18,248 bases of DNA, from assembly GCA_964528605.1 (NCBI GenBank), contig CAZGSV010000066.1:1-18248 (forward strand), given 5' to 3'. Origin of the DNA: CAZGSV01 sp964528605 (GTDB lineage: Bacteria; Armatimonadota; Zipacnadia; CAZGSV01). Both the position numbers and the translations under genes were made by a program. The notes below the pieces were generated by a model, which was not told the DNA's origin, ran no database searches, and was given only the letters and a program-made list of their open reading frames with translations. Shown one piece after another: positions 7,039 to 12,890 of this stretch (position 1 is the stretch's first letter; each line of letters starts with the position of its first letter).

Positions 7039-8127
7039 CTAGCGGTTGCGGGGGCGGCGCGCCCTCCTACGCCTGGTGAGCGCGTCCATGCTCTGGCCGC
7101 GCATGGCGGAGAGCATGCGCACGGCCTCCAGGGTGGTGGCGTCGCTGTGCACGATGACACTGATGGCCTGGGCGACGGCAGCGGGGTCGTCGCTGCCGGG
7201 GAAGAGGACGTTCCTGCCGACGAGAGCGCCGCGCACGTTGCCGCCGGCGCGCAAGCCCTTTTCGAACTCCTCCATGGTGAAGGTGGGGTCGCCGCGGGAT
7301 TCGCCGCCGAGCATGAGAATGGGACAGGTAGTGGCGCGGGCCACCTTGTCGTAGCCGTCGCAGTAAGGCAGTTTGAGCCAGGTCAGGACGGTGGTGTCCC
7401 CGAGCGCGGAGGCGACGCCGACGATCTTGATGAGGGCGGTCGCTTCCTTGGCAGCGGTCCACTTGCCGTCGGCGAACTTGCCCGGCAGTGACTCGACGAA
7501 AATGGGGACGCCCAACTCGTGGCACTCGCGGACGGCATCGGCGGTGTAGAGCAGAGTAGCGGCGGAGTCGTAGGAGTCGGTGTCGAGGCGCACCATCAAC
7601 TTGGCGGCGTCGAGGCGGCGCTCGGCGATGCCCTCGGCGGAGTAGGCGGTCATGGTATCGTCCATCTCGAAGGCCGCGGCGGCGAGGCCCCCGCGGTTCA
7701 TGGAGCCGATGAGCACCCGGTTCTCGAGGAAGTCCAGCCCGTTGCGCTCGCGGGCGAGGTAGTTGACGATGAAGAGCTCGTCAATGATGTCGGGGGTGGC
7801 CATGACGCCGTCCACTTCGGAGCAGGCGACGACGCGGAGCACTCTTCCGAGGTATTCCAGGCGGTCGCCCATGGCGATGGCATCGTCGCCGCTCTTGGTG
7901 ACGTGGCGGCCGGGGTGGTCGGCGGCCAGGATGAGCAGTTTGCCGTCGAGGGTGAGGCGCTCGCGGCGCTGGCGGCGGGCCATCTCGTCCTCCACCAGGC
8001 CGGGAGCCTCGACGCGGATCTCGGTGATCTCTTGCTTCAGGTCCTCCGGGAAGAACTCTTCGGTGTGGAAGCGGTAGCCGTTCAACGCGTAGGCTGCTTC
8101 GATCTCAGCCCGCTCTCCTGCTGCCAT
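7039..8127 (-). CDS. Class I aldolase-type TIM-barrel protein (Cgl0159-like)
   Basis: A 362-aa (beta/alpha)8 protein resembling the Cgl0159 family and, at its C-terminal strands, DeoC/LacD and archaeal class I fructose-bisphosphate aldolases. Key stretches: LLILAADHPGRH (65-75), GSMNRGG (141-147), MVRLDTDS (178-185), VESLPGKF (211-218), TWLKLPY with probable Schiff-base Lys252, CPILMLGGES (268-277, phosphate-binding side), and NVRGALVGRNVLFPG near the C-terminus. It should cleave or form a phosphorylated sugar by a retro-aldol reaction; the substrate cannot be told. ATG 8127 has a perfect AGGAGGTG five bases upstream; an in-frame start 30 codons earlier is unsupported and runs into the promoter. 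First gene of the operon, with ribokinase 9 bases downstream. Confidence 0.75.
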   Translation of the reverse strand: MAAGERAEIEAAYALNGYRFHTEEFFPEDLKQEITEIRVEAPGLVEDEMARRQRRERLTLDGKLLILAADHPGRHVTKSGDDAIAMGDRLEYLGRVLRVVACSEVDGVMATPDIIDELFIVNYLARERNGLDFLENRVLIGSMNRGGLAAAAFEMDDTMTAYSAEGIAERRLDAAKLMVRLDTDSYDSAATLLYTADAVRECHELGVPIFVESLPGKFADGKWTAAKEATALIKIVGVASALGDTTVLTWLKLPYCDGYDKVARATTCPILMLGGESRGDPTFTMEEFEKGLRAGGNVRGALVGRNVLFPGSDDPAAVAQAISVIVHSDATTLEAVRMLSAMRGQSMDALTRRRRARRPRNR

Positions 8128-8188
8128 TACTGCACCTCCTAGGATTCTCGCGCCCCAAACGCTCAAAGCCGCCCTGCGAGTAGCCGAT

Positions 8189-8217
8189 ATTCTAGCAAAG
8201 CCACTCTGCATTTCCAA
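8189..8217 (-). promoter_or_regulatory. Promoter of the aldolase-rbsK-rph-rdgB-ldh operon
   Basis: On the minus strand TTGGAA (8217-8212), a 17-base spacer and TAGAAT (8194-8189) match the sigma70 consensus 4/6 and 5/6, with an extended -10 TGC. Expected start near 8182, leader about 55 bases. This is the best promoter match in the window. No equally good plus-strand promoter was found for the divergent gene at 8226. Confidence 0.65.
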
Positions 8218-8225
8218 AAGGGCCG

Positions 8226-9041
8226 ATGAGCGTACAGGGAAAGCTGGCGGCTCAGCCGCGGGTGCTGATTGCGGACGACGACCCGGCGGTTCTCGAGGTG
8301 CTGTGCGAGTTGATGCGCGCGGAGAACTACCAGGTGTTCGTCGCCACGGGGGGCACGCAGGCGTGTGAACTGTGCGACATGCTGCGCTTCGACCTCATCG
8401 TCGCGGACCTGGTTATGCCGGACATGGACGCGGGGGAACTCATCACGCACCTGCGCGCCCAGGGGCAGGAGACGCCGGTGCTGGTCGTCAGCGGGCACGA
8501 CTCGTACGAGGCGATGAGTACGGCCTGGCACGCGGGAGCGACCGACTTTCTGACCAAGGGGTTCAGCCGGGCGCAACTCCGGGCCAGCCTGGCTCGTCTG
8601 CGCAACCTCGACCCGAGTGAGGCTCCGCTGCTCTCGCGGCTGACCGAGGAGTGCCGGCGCTTCACCGGCCTGGGCACACCAGCGAATCTCGAGCAGGTTC
8701 TGAACGGGCTGCTGCCGCCGCAAGGGTCTCCGGGCGCGCCCGGGTGGTATGGGCTATCGGCGCAAGCGCATGATGAGGTGGCTGCGGCGCTGAAAGAGGC
8801 GCTCCTGAACGCGTTCTACCATGGGCACAAGTGCGCGAGGTCCAAACCAGTAACGATCACCCTGGAGTCGAACGCGGAGGCGCTCACAGTCACGGTGGCA
8901 GACCAGGGGAGCGGCTTTGACTATGGGCAGGCGAGGGCGAGCCATAGGACGGGCGGGCTGTCGCTGATTCTGGCCGTCATGGACGAGGTGCGCTGGAACG
9001 CTGCGGGCAACGAGATCACCATGGTCAAGTTGAAGCGGTGA
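8226..9041 (+). CDS. Response regulator fused to an RsbW-like HATPase domain
   Basis: The N-terminal receiver domain (residues 10-130) has the acidic pocket DDD (17-19), phospho-acceptor Asp61 in VADLVMPDMD, Ser89 and Lys111. After a linker, a C-terminal HATPase_c_2 domain (about 180-271) has an N-box EALLNAFYHG (Asn195), a G1 box ADQGSGFD (Asp226) and a degenerate GGLSLILAVMDEV segment. Serine kinases or anti-sigma factors of the RsbW/SpoIIAB type have this second domain, so phosphorylation of the receiver may gate binding or phosphorylation of a partner (anti-sigma-factor antagonist or sigma factor). No partner kinase, STAS protein or sigma factor is in the window. ATG 8226 has only a weak AAGGG upstream. 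It is divergent from the aldolase operon across 98 bases. Confidence 0.85.
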   Translation: MSVQGKLAAQPRVLIADDDPAVLEVLCELMRAENYQVFVATGGTQACELCDMLRFDLIVADLVMPDMDAGELITHLRAQGQETPVLVVSGHDSYEAMSTAWHAGATDFLTKGFSRAQLRASLARLRNLDPSEAPLLSRLTEECRRFTGLGTPANLEQVLNGLLPPQGSPGAPGWYGLSAQAHDEVAAALKEALLNAFYHGHKCARSKPVTITLESNAEALTVTVADQGSGFDYGQARASHRTGGLSLILAVMDEVRWNAAGNEITMVKLKR

Positions 9042-9055
9042 GCCGAGATCTCGGC
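9042..9055. other. 14-bp perfect palindrome after the response-regulator stop
   Basis: GCCGAGATCTCGGC starts at the base after the TGA. It could fold as a 5-bp stem with a GATC loop, but no T-run follows, so it may be a weak transcript end or a dimer-binding site. Confidence 0.4.
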
Positions 9056-9083
9056 AGGGGCCTCGGCAATCCGGGCAGCGGAC

Positions 9084-9131
9084 GCTGAGATACGCACGCC
9101 TAAGTACGTCCCCGACGATGCGTAACTCAGC
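9084..9131. repeat. Inverted repeat with 13-bp arms (one mismatch)
   Basis: CTGAGATACGCA (9085-9096) pairs with TGCGTAACTCAG (9119-9130) at 11 of 12 positions, plus a flanking G-C pair, around a 22-base loop. It lies in the gene-free stretch 9042-9350 between convergent genes and could be a bidirectional terminator-like structure or part of a small mobile element. Confidence 0.5.
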
Positions 9132-9175
9132 CGAAAACCCACCTTTCGCGCGCGTACCCAAGTCTGCGCTGTGGG

Positions 9176-9279
9176 GCTAGGAGTGGGCAGCGCGGCCGCA
9201 GAAATCGGGACGGAGTGCCCTGCCGGTACGTTTTACCCGCCCTCCCCGGACGGGTGAACCGCGGCTGCCCACTCCTAGC
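9176..9279. repeat. 104-bp element bounded by perfect 16-bp inverted repeats (MITE-like)
   Basis: GCTAGGAGTGGGCAGC at 9176-9191 is exactly repeated in inverse at 9264-9279, and pairing continues inward (GCGG against CCGC with one bulged base). GGG flanks both ends (9173-9175 and 9280-9282), a possible 3-bp target duplication but of low complexity. A smaller interior hairpin uses ACCCG/CGGGT near 9235-9255. No coding frame is contained. It could be a miniature inverted-repeat element or a structured RNA. Confidence 0.55.
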
Positions 9280-9350
9280 GGGAGCGAGGTGTCGGGTCAG
9301 CCGTGAGTTATGCCCCGCGGCGCTCCCGCCACAGAAGCCAGTGACTCACT

Positions 9351-9980
9351 TCACTTGGCGCCGCCTGCTGCGCTCCCCCTCATGCTGACCGCCTTCTCGA
9401 ACAACGACTCCGGGATCTCGGAACGCCGGAAGTCCGCGTTCAGCATTATCGTATTGCCGTTCCGAGTCACGTGGACCATCACTTTGACGAGATCGGGCAG
9501 CGAGGGCTCCACGAAATACTGAATCAAGCGTATCTCCGTCTCCGTCACGTCGCCGACCTGGTCCAACAGGATGGGGCCCGGCGCCGCCGGATCGCTCGCC
9601 TGCAGCGCCCGGATCTCCGCCTCGTAGTTACGAATGCCGTCGAGAATCGCTTGCTGTTGGTTCGCTGTGAGAGCGGCCCAGGTCAGACACCCGGCCTCGA
9701 GAAACTGCCACTCCTCGCGATTCTCCGACTTGCATCCGGCGTTTGCGGCTGCCGCCTGTTCCGGTGTCAAGTCGGCCAGGAACGCGGACATGAACCGTTT
9801 GCGCTCCTCGTCGTTAGTCACGCCAGCTCCGTACCTTATGGCCGCGCTCGGCACCTCACCGGACGTAGTGATAACCCCGGTGCCGGACGGCCGGGACTTC
9901 TGGGACTGCGGCCGGTTCTCATTACAACCCGCTAGCAGCACGCAGACTACGAGCATCGCGAAAAGACTGGTGATGCGCAT
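9351..9980 (-). CDS. Putative lipoprotein, function unknown
   Basis: The 209-aa protein starts MRITSLFAMLVVCVLLAGC: a basic n-region, hydrophobic core and lipobox LAGC with Cys19 as the lipidation site, so it is probably exported and membrane-anchored. The mature part is hydrophilic, with two further Cys (in AGCKSENREEW and LEAGCLTW) and a DLTPEQAAAANAG helix-like region. I recognise no domain. ATG 9980 has GGGAGG eight bases upstream. It follows the next unknown gene by only 15 bases and is probably co-transcribed with it. Confidence 0.7.
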   Translation of the reverse strand: MRITSLFAMLVVCVLLAGCNENRPQSQKSRPSGTGVITTSGEVPSAAIRYGAGVTNDEERKRFMSAFLADLTPEQAAAANAGCKSENREEWQFLEAGCLTWAALTANQQQAILDGIRNYEAEIRALQASDPAAPGPILLDQVGDVTETEIRLIQYFVEPSLPDLVKVMVHVTRNGNTIMLNADFRRSEIPESLFEKAVSMRGSAAGGAK

Positions 9981-9995
9981 CCTCTTTTCCTCCCT

Positions 9996-10487
9996 TCACT
10001 CGATGACGCTAATACTGTGATTGAACATGGTGACCGCCCAATTTATACTGACGGGTCTCGAGTTCCGCATGGTTGTCTTGGCGAACGTCTTCACCGTGGT
10101 GGGTGCCCAGCCGGCGAGGTCAGGGACCCAGAGGACAGTCATCAGCAGGCTGTCATAGTACGTCCCCCCCAGATACTCGGACTCGATGGGCGTGGCCGAA
10201 ACAGTGCGGTACCGAGACTCGGTTTCGGTCACCCACCTTTCGAGCCGCCACTGCCACCGGTGGCTGCCCGGGGCCACGAATTTGGCTCGGTGTGCCGTGC
10301 ACATCAGGTAGGCGCCAGTGTCAGGGTTCGGTGCCCACTCGTCCCAGCTATCCGGCTCTTTATTGGACACCCACGAGTACGCCTGGCACCCGTGGACGTC
10401 GTAACCGGACCATGCGCCGAACTCAGGGTCCTCCGGATCAGGCGGGCACGCGCAGACAACCGCAGCTCCAACGAGGACTACAGTCAT
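9996..10487 (-). CDS. Hypothetical exported protein (163 aa)
   Basis: No family recognised. The N-terminus TVVLVGAAVVCAC is hydrophobic but lacks the usual basic residues; Cys13 or Cys15 could be lipidated. The rest is rich in Trp, Tyr and acidic residues (SWVSNKEPDSWDEWAPNPDTGAY), with predicted beta character, and ends in FNHSISVIE. An in-frame TGA lies six codons before the ATG at 10487. No ribosome site is visible, but the ATG overlaps the stop of a tiny upstream frame as ATGA, which suggests coupling. Probably paired with the downstream lipoprotein. Confidence 0.55.
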   Translation of the reverse strand: MTVVLVGAAVVCACPPDPEDPEFGAWSGYDVHGCQAYSWVSNKEPDSWDEWAPNPDTGAYLMCTAHRAKFVAPGSHRWQWRLERWVTETESRYRTVSATPIESEYLGGTYYDSLLMTVLWVPDLAGWAPTTVKTFAKTTMRNSRPVSINWAVTMFNHSISVIE

Positions 10488-10567
10488 GGAACGTACCAGG
10501 AATCACCAAGCGCGCCGGCGACGGCCAGCGCGGAATACAGGAACCACTGTACAAACCATGGCCACAC
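10484..10567 (-). CDS. Possible 27-aa membrane peptide coupled to the exported protein
   Basis: A GTG at 10567 opens a frame that ends TGA at 10484, overlapping the next ATG as ATGA. The product is hydrophobic and Trp-rich (starts WPWFVQWFLYS, then ALAVAGALGDSWYVP) and looks like one membrane helix or leader peptide. There is no properly spaced ribosome site, so it may instead be the true 5' end of the next gene displaced by a frameshift, or chance. Confidence 0.3.
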   Translation of the reverse strand: MWPWFVQWFLYSALAVAGALGDSWYVP

Positions 10568-10823
10568 CCCCTTGGGAGCAGTGGGCCGCCCTCACGCTCC
10601 GCAACGCATCCCTCCTCAGCGGGCCAGAACAGCCCCTCTGCGCGAGCCGGCCCCCACTGCGCCTTTCAGAACACCAGGGTACCACCCATCAGGCTCCGTG
10701 TCGACCCCTCGAATTGCCTCACGAAGAAAGTATCTCAGATTGGTTCGTTGCCTCATGTAAGGAAGTATTCGAAAGGTACCGGTCTCTTAGGCAGTTCGAA
10801 GGAGGCCGCTGATCGCGCTGGAG
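10568..10823. other. Gene-free stretch with a long-loop inverted repeat
   Basis: No convincing gene in this interval on either strand. It holds GCAGTGGG-CCG (10578-10588) facing CGG-CCCCCACTGC (10648-10660), an 8-bp perfect core with flanking complementarity and about 60 bases between. G+C falls noticeably around 10720-10800, unlike the neighbours, suggesting old inserted DNA. Confidence 0.35.
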
Positions 10824-10964
10824 ATGGCCACGAGGAGAGCGATAGCGAAGAAAGAGCGAGGAAGGTATGCGAAGGCGAAGAAGAACGAGAACGCGGTCAT
10901 CTTGGACGAGTTTTGGTGTGTGAGGGGCTACCAGCGGTGCCACGCCGCCCGCCTGCTGCGCGAG
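10824..10964 (+). pseudogene. Transposase N-terminal remnant
   Basis: The first 47 residues (MATRRAIAKKERGRYAKAKK..., then AVILDEFWCVRGYQRCHAARLLRE) match from memory the opening of integrase-core transposases (ISNCY/IS481-like) whose N-terminal helix-turn-helix reads K.IL.EF...TGY.RK.A.RLL. After RLLRE the frame runs into REP-like DNA and stops at 11069 with no catalytic DDE domain. GGAG lies directly before the ATG, so a stub could be translated, but it cannot transpose. Confidence 0.55.
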
Positions 10965-11020
10965 GGGGCCGGGCGGCCCGCCCCTACGGATCGCGGCCCG
11001 GCTGAGGCGGGCTCCTACGG
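10965..11020 (-). repeat. Pair of REP-like hairpin units
   Basis: Read on the minus strand, two units each begin GTAGG(A/G)GC followed by a GC-rich hairpin: GTAGGAGC with GCCCG-7-CGGGC (11018-10996), then GTAGGGGCGGGCCGCCCGGCC (10985-10965), separated by GATCC. This matches the general form of repetitive extragenic palindromes. The pair abuts the truncated transposase exactly where homology ends. Confidence 0.5.
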
Positions 11021-11080
11021 GACACTGGGCGGCCGCACCCGGCCGGCCATACCGCTGTGGAGGGGCTGAAGGCTGAGGGA

Positions 11081-11479
11081 CTAGAGGCGGAAGGCGTAAA
11101 GGTCGGCGTTGAGCACCTCGAGGAGGAGGCAGACCGTGCGTCCGCGGAGCGGTTCGAGACTAGCGCCGTTCCTGAAGCGCACCGTGTGCTCGACGCTGTT
11201 GGCGCGGATGGGCTCGCAGTCGTCCAGGGTAAGGCCGGGCAGTTGGTGGCGCAGGAGCAGATGCGGGGCGACCGAGGGAGTGCTTCCGTCGAAGGTGGGC
11301 GCCGGCTCAGCGGGCGCGACGCCCGCGGTCTCCCAAGGCTTGTCGGCAGGGATGACGACGCCGAGGGGACGAGGGTGGTGGATGACGCGGTCGAAGCCGG
11401 TGGCGCGGGCAAGAACGTGGTTATCGAGGAAGAGGTGCCACGTGCTGGGGTGCGGTGACTCGCATGGTGCGGAGGACAT
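11081..11479 (-). pseudogene. Internally deleted glycosidase-like (beta-propeller type) gene
   Basis: Residues about 13-43 (HLFLDNHVLARATGFDRVIHH to ADKPWE) look like the N-terminus of uncharacterised GH32/43-like propeller proteins, which begin LF(L/V)DDH.IA and reach DKPWE about 30 residues later. Residues about 85-133 (LTLDDCEPIRANSVEHTVRF to LRGRTVCLLLEVLNADLYAFRL) look like the extreme C-terminus of the same family. Intact members are several hundred residues long; here the two ends are joined in about 133 aa, so most of the blades are missing. The frame is intact and ATG 11479 has AAGGGGG upstream, so a short product is possible. The family call is from memory of related proteins, not a search. 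Confidence 0.5.
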
Positions 11480-11553
11480 GCTGCCAAGACCCCCTTCGGA
11501 CGAGCGGAGTGGCTGGAGTATACATGAGTGGGTGAGACAGTCAGGAGGGGCGT

Positions 11554-11582
11554 TTGCGGAGGCCAGACGCGCCGGGTAGACT
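11554..11582 (+). promoter_or_regulatory. Promoter of hicBA
   Basis: TTGCGG (11554-11559), a 17-base spacer, then TAGACT (11577-11582), the layout shared by other units in the window. Expected start near 11589 gives a leader of about 30 bases containing GGAGGTG before hicB. Confidence 0.5.
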
Positions 11583-11618
11583 GGTGATGGCGGGTCGACT
11601 GCGCCGTGGAGGTGTGCG

Positions 11619-11825
11619 ATGCGACACATCATCATATATCCGGGCGAGGATGGGTACTTCGTCGCGGAGTGTCCGAGCCTCCCCGGTTGTGTCAGCCAAG
11701 GGCGCACTCGCGAGCAAGCCATCCGCAACATCCGGAAGGCGATTGACTGCTACGTCCACGCGTTGCAGGAGGATGGGCTGCCCGTGCCGGCGGACGAGTC
11801 TGAGGTCCTCGTGCTGCAAGTATGA
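11619..11825 (+). CDS. hicB: HicB-family antitoxin
   Basis: The 68-aa protein has the HicB partial RNase-H-like fold pattern: strand IIIYPGEDGYFVAECPSLPGCVSQGRTREQAIRNIRKAIDCYV, matching the family core Y..EDGGY.A.CP.LPGC.S.G.T.EEA..NI.EAI. It should bind and neutralise HicA. It has no added DNA-binding domain, so autoregulation, if any, would use the complex or another factor. ATG 11619 has a strong GGAGGTG four bases upstream. Its TGA overlaps the hicA ATG (ATGA), giving antitoxin-first order and coupled translation. Confidence 0.88.
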   Translation: MRHIIIYPGEDGYFVAECPSLPGCVSQGRTREQAIRNIRKAIDCYVHALQEDGLPVPADESEVLVLQV

Positions 11826-12046
11826 CGCGGCTCCCACGCATATCCGGGACTCAATGCGTACGCGCGCTGTGCCGGGCTGCGTTTGAGGTAAGACGGCGTG
11901 AGGGCTCGCACGTAACGCTGAGACGCGACGGCCCCTTTGCGCAGGTCGTAGTGCCGCTGCACAAAGAACTGGACCGTGGCACGCTCAAGGCAATCCTTAG
12001 ACACGCGAATCTGAGCGTCGAGGAGTTCCGCCTGCTCTTGAAGTGA
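11822..12046 (+). CDS. hicA: HicA-family mRNA interferase toxin
   Basis: The 74-aa protein carries the dsRBD-like HicA pattern: ISGTQCVRALCRAAFEVRRREGSHVTLRR, then VVVPLHKELDRGTLKAILRHANLSVEEFRLLLK. His30 in the GSH motif is the catalytic residue known for the family, so the toxin looks intact and would cleave mRNA when free of HicB. It is slightly longer than the shortest family members but full length. It runs convergently toward the MTAP-like gene with a 31-base gap. It lies in a stretch of pseudogenes and repeats, a usual home for such modules. Confidence 0.88.
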   Translation: MTRLPRISGTQCVRALCRAAFEVRRREGSHVTLRRDGPFAQVVVPLHKELDRGTLKAILRHANLSVEEFRLLLK

Positions 12047-12077
12047 CCCCAACCAGGGTTTGCGTACCCGCTGCCTG

Positions 12078-12890
12078 TCACTCGAAGCGGAAGACGACGC
12101 CGGTATCGAAGTGAATGGAGTCGGGTTGGGCGAGGCGGGCGGCTTCGGTAAGCACGCGCGAGAGCAGGGCGCCTGCCTTGTCGAGGTTGGCGCGCAGTTC
12201 CTCCGGCGCGGTGGGCGGGTCCTTGACGCCGGCGGCGTAGTCAACGCCAAAGCCGAGCAGCGCGTAGGGGATCTCGAGTTCGGCGGCGAGGACGGCCTCC
12301 GCCGCGGCGGTCTGGCTGATGGCGCGGACGCCCAGGCTTTGCAGAAAACGGATCTCTACGGGCGTGTTGAAGCGAGGGCCATTGACCTGGGCGTAGGTGC
12401 CGCCGTCGAGGCACCGTTCCCCGAGCGTTTGCGCCGACTGGCGCAACACGTCTCTCACGGAGGGCGAGAAGGCGGCGCCGATGAAATGGCCGCGCAGGGG
12501 GTCGCCGGGCTCGGTGTAGATGGTGCAGGCGGAGCCGTCGGGGAGGCGGTTGTCGAGGAAGAAGAGGTCGTCAAAGATGATGGGCGTGGCGAGGGGGTCA
12601 TCGGGGCGCATGAGGCCGCAGACGGTGGTGCCCACGATGAGTTTGACGCCCAGGTCCAGCATCGCCCAGAGGTTCGCGCGGTAGTTGATCATGTTGGGCA
12701 GGAGCCGGTGGCCGAGCCCGTGGCGGGCGATGTGGGCGACCGTCTTGCCGCCGAGTTGGAGCAGGTTGACCTGCGCGTGGCCAAAGCCGCTGGTGACCTC
12801 GAGGGCCTCCGCGCCTTCGCCCGCCGGCAGCGCGTAGAGGCCGGTGCCGGTGATGAAGCCTATCTCGGCCTTGGTCTGGCTCACACTCAC
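12078..12890 (-). CDS. Divergent MTAP/PNP-family nucleoside phosphorylase
   Basis: A 270-aa protein of the purine nucleoside phosphorylase family, MTAP branch: GFITGTGLY (11-19), phosphate-binding RHGLGH (56-61), INYRANLWAM (68-77) and DGGTYAQVNGPRFNTP (162-177). Several active-site places differ from usual MTAPs: NGPRFNT where EGPRFET is typical, ISQT (191-194) where GMT is typical, and GFGVDYAAG with Asp217 at the base-recognition site. Asp there suggests a 6-aminopurine or other non-oxo base, but the ribose side is altered, so the substrate may not be MTA. GTG 12890 overlaps the creatininase stop as GTGA and has GGAGG just upstream. Annotate as phosphorylase of unknown substrate rather than mtnP. 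Confidence 0.8.
   Translation of the reverse strand: MSVSQTKAEIGFITGTGLYALPAGEGAEALEVTSGFGHAQVNLLQLGGKTVAHIARHGLGHRLLPNMINYRANLWAMLDLGVKLIVGTTVCGLMRPDDPLATPIIFDDLFFLDNRLPDGSACTIYTEPGDPLRGHFIGAAFSPSVRDVLRQSAQTLGERCLDGGTYAQVNGPRFNTPVEIRFLQSLGVRAISQTAAAEAVLAAELEIPYALLGFGVDYAAGVKDPPTAPEELRANLDKAGALLSRVLTEAARLAQPDSIHFDTGVVFRFE

Noticed and set aside
9173..9282. GGG as proof of a target-site duplication
   Set aside because: Three identical G in GC-rich DNA are not informative.
11480..11731. Upstream extension of the glycosidase-like remnant to 11731
   Set aside because: It would cross the hicBA promoter and hicB start, and has no family similarity before residue 85.
12047..12077. Terminator between hicA and the phosphorylase gene
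   Set aside because: Only a 4-bp GGGT/ACCC stem and no T-run are visible.
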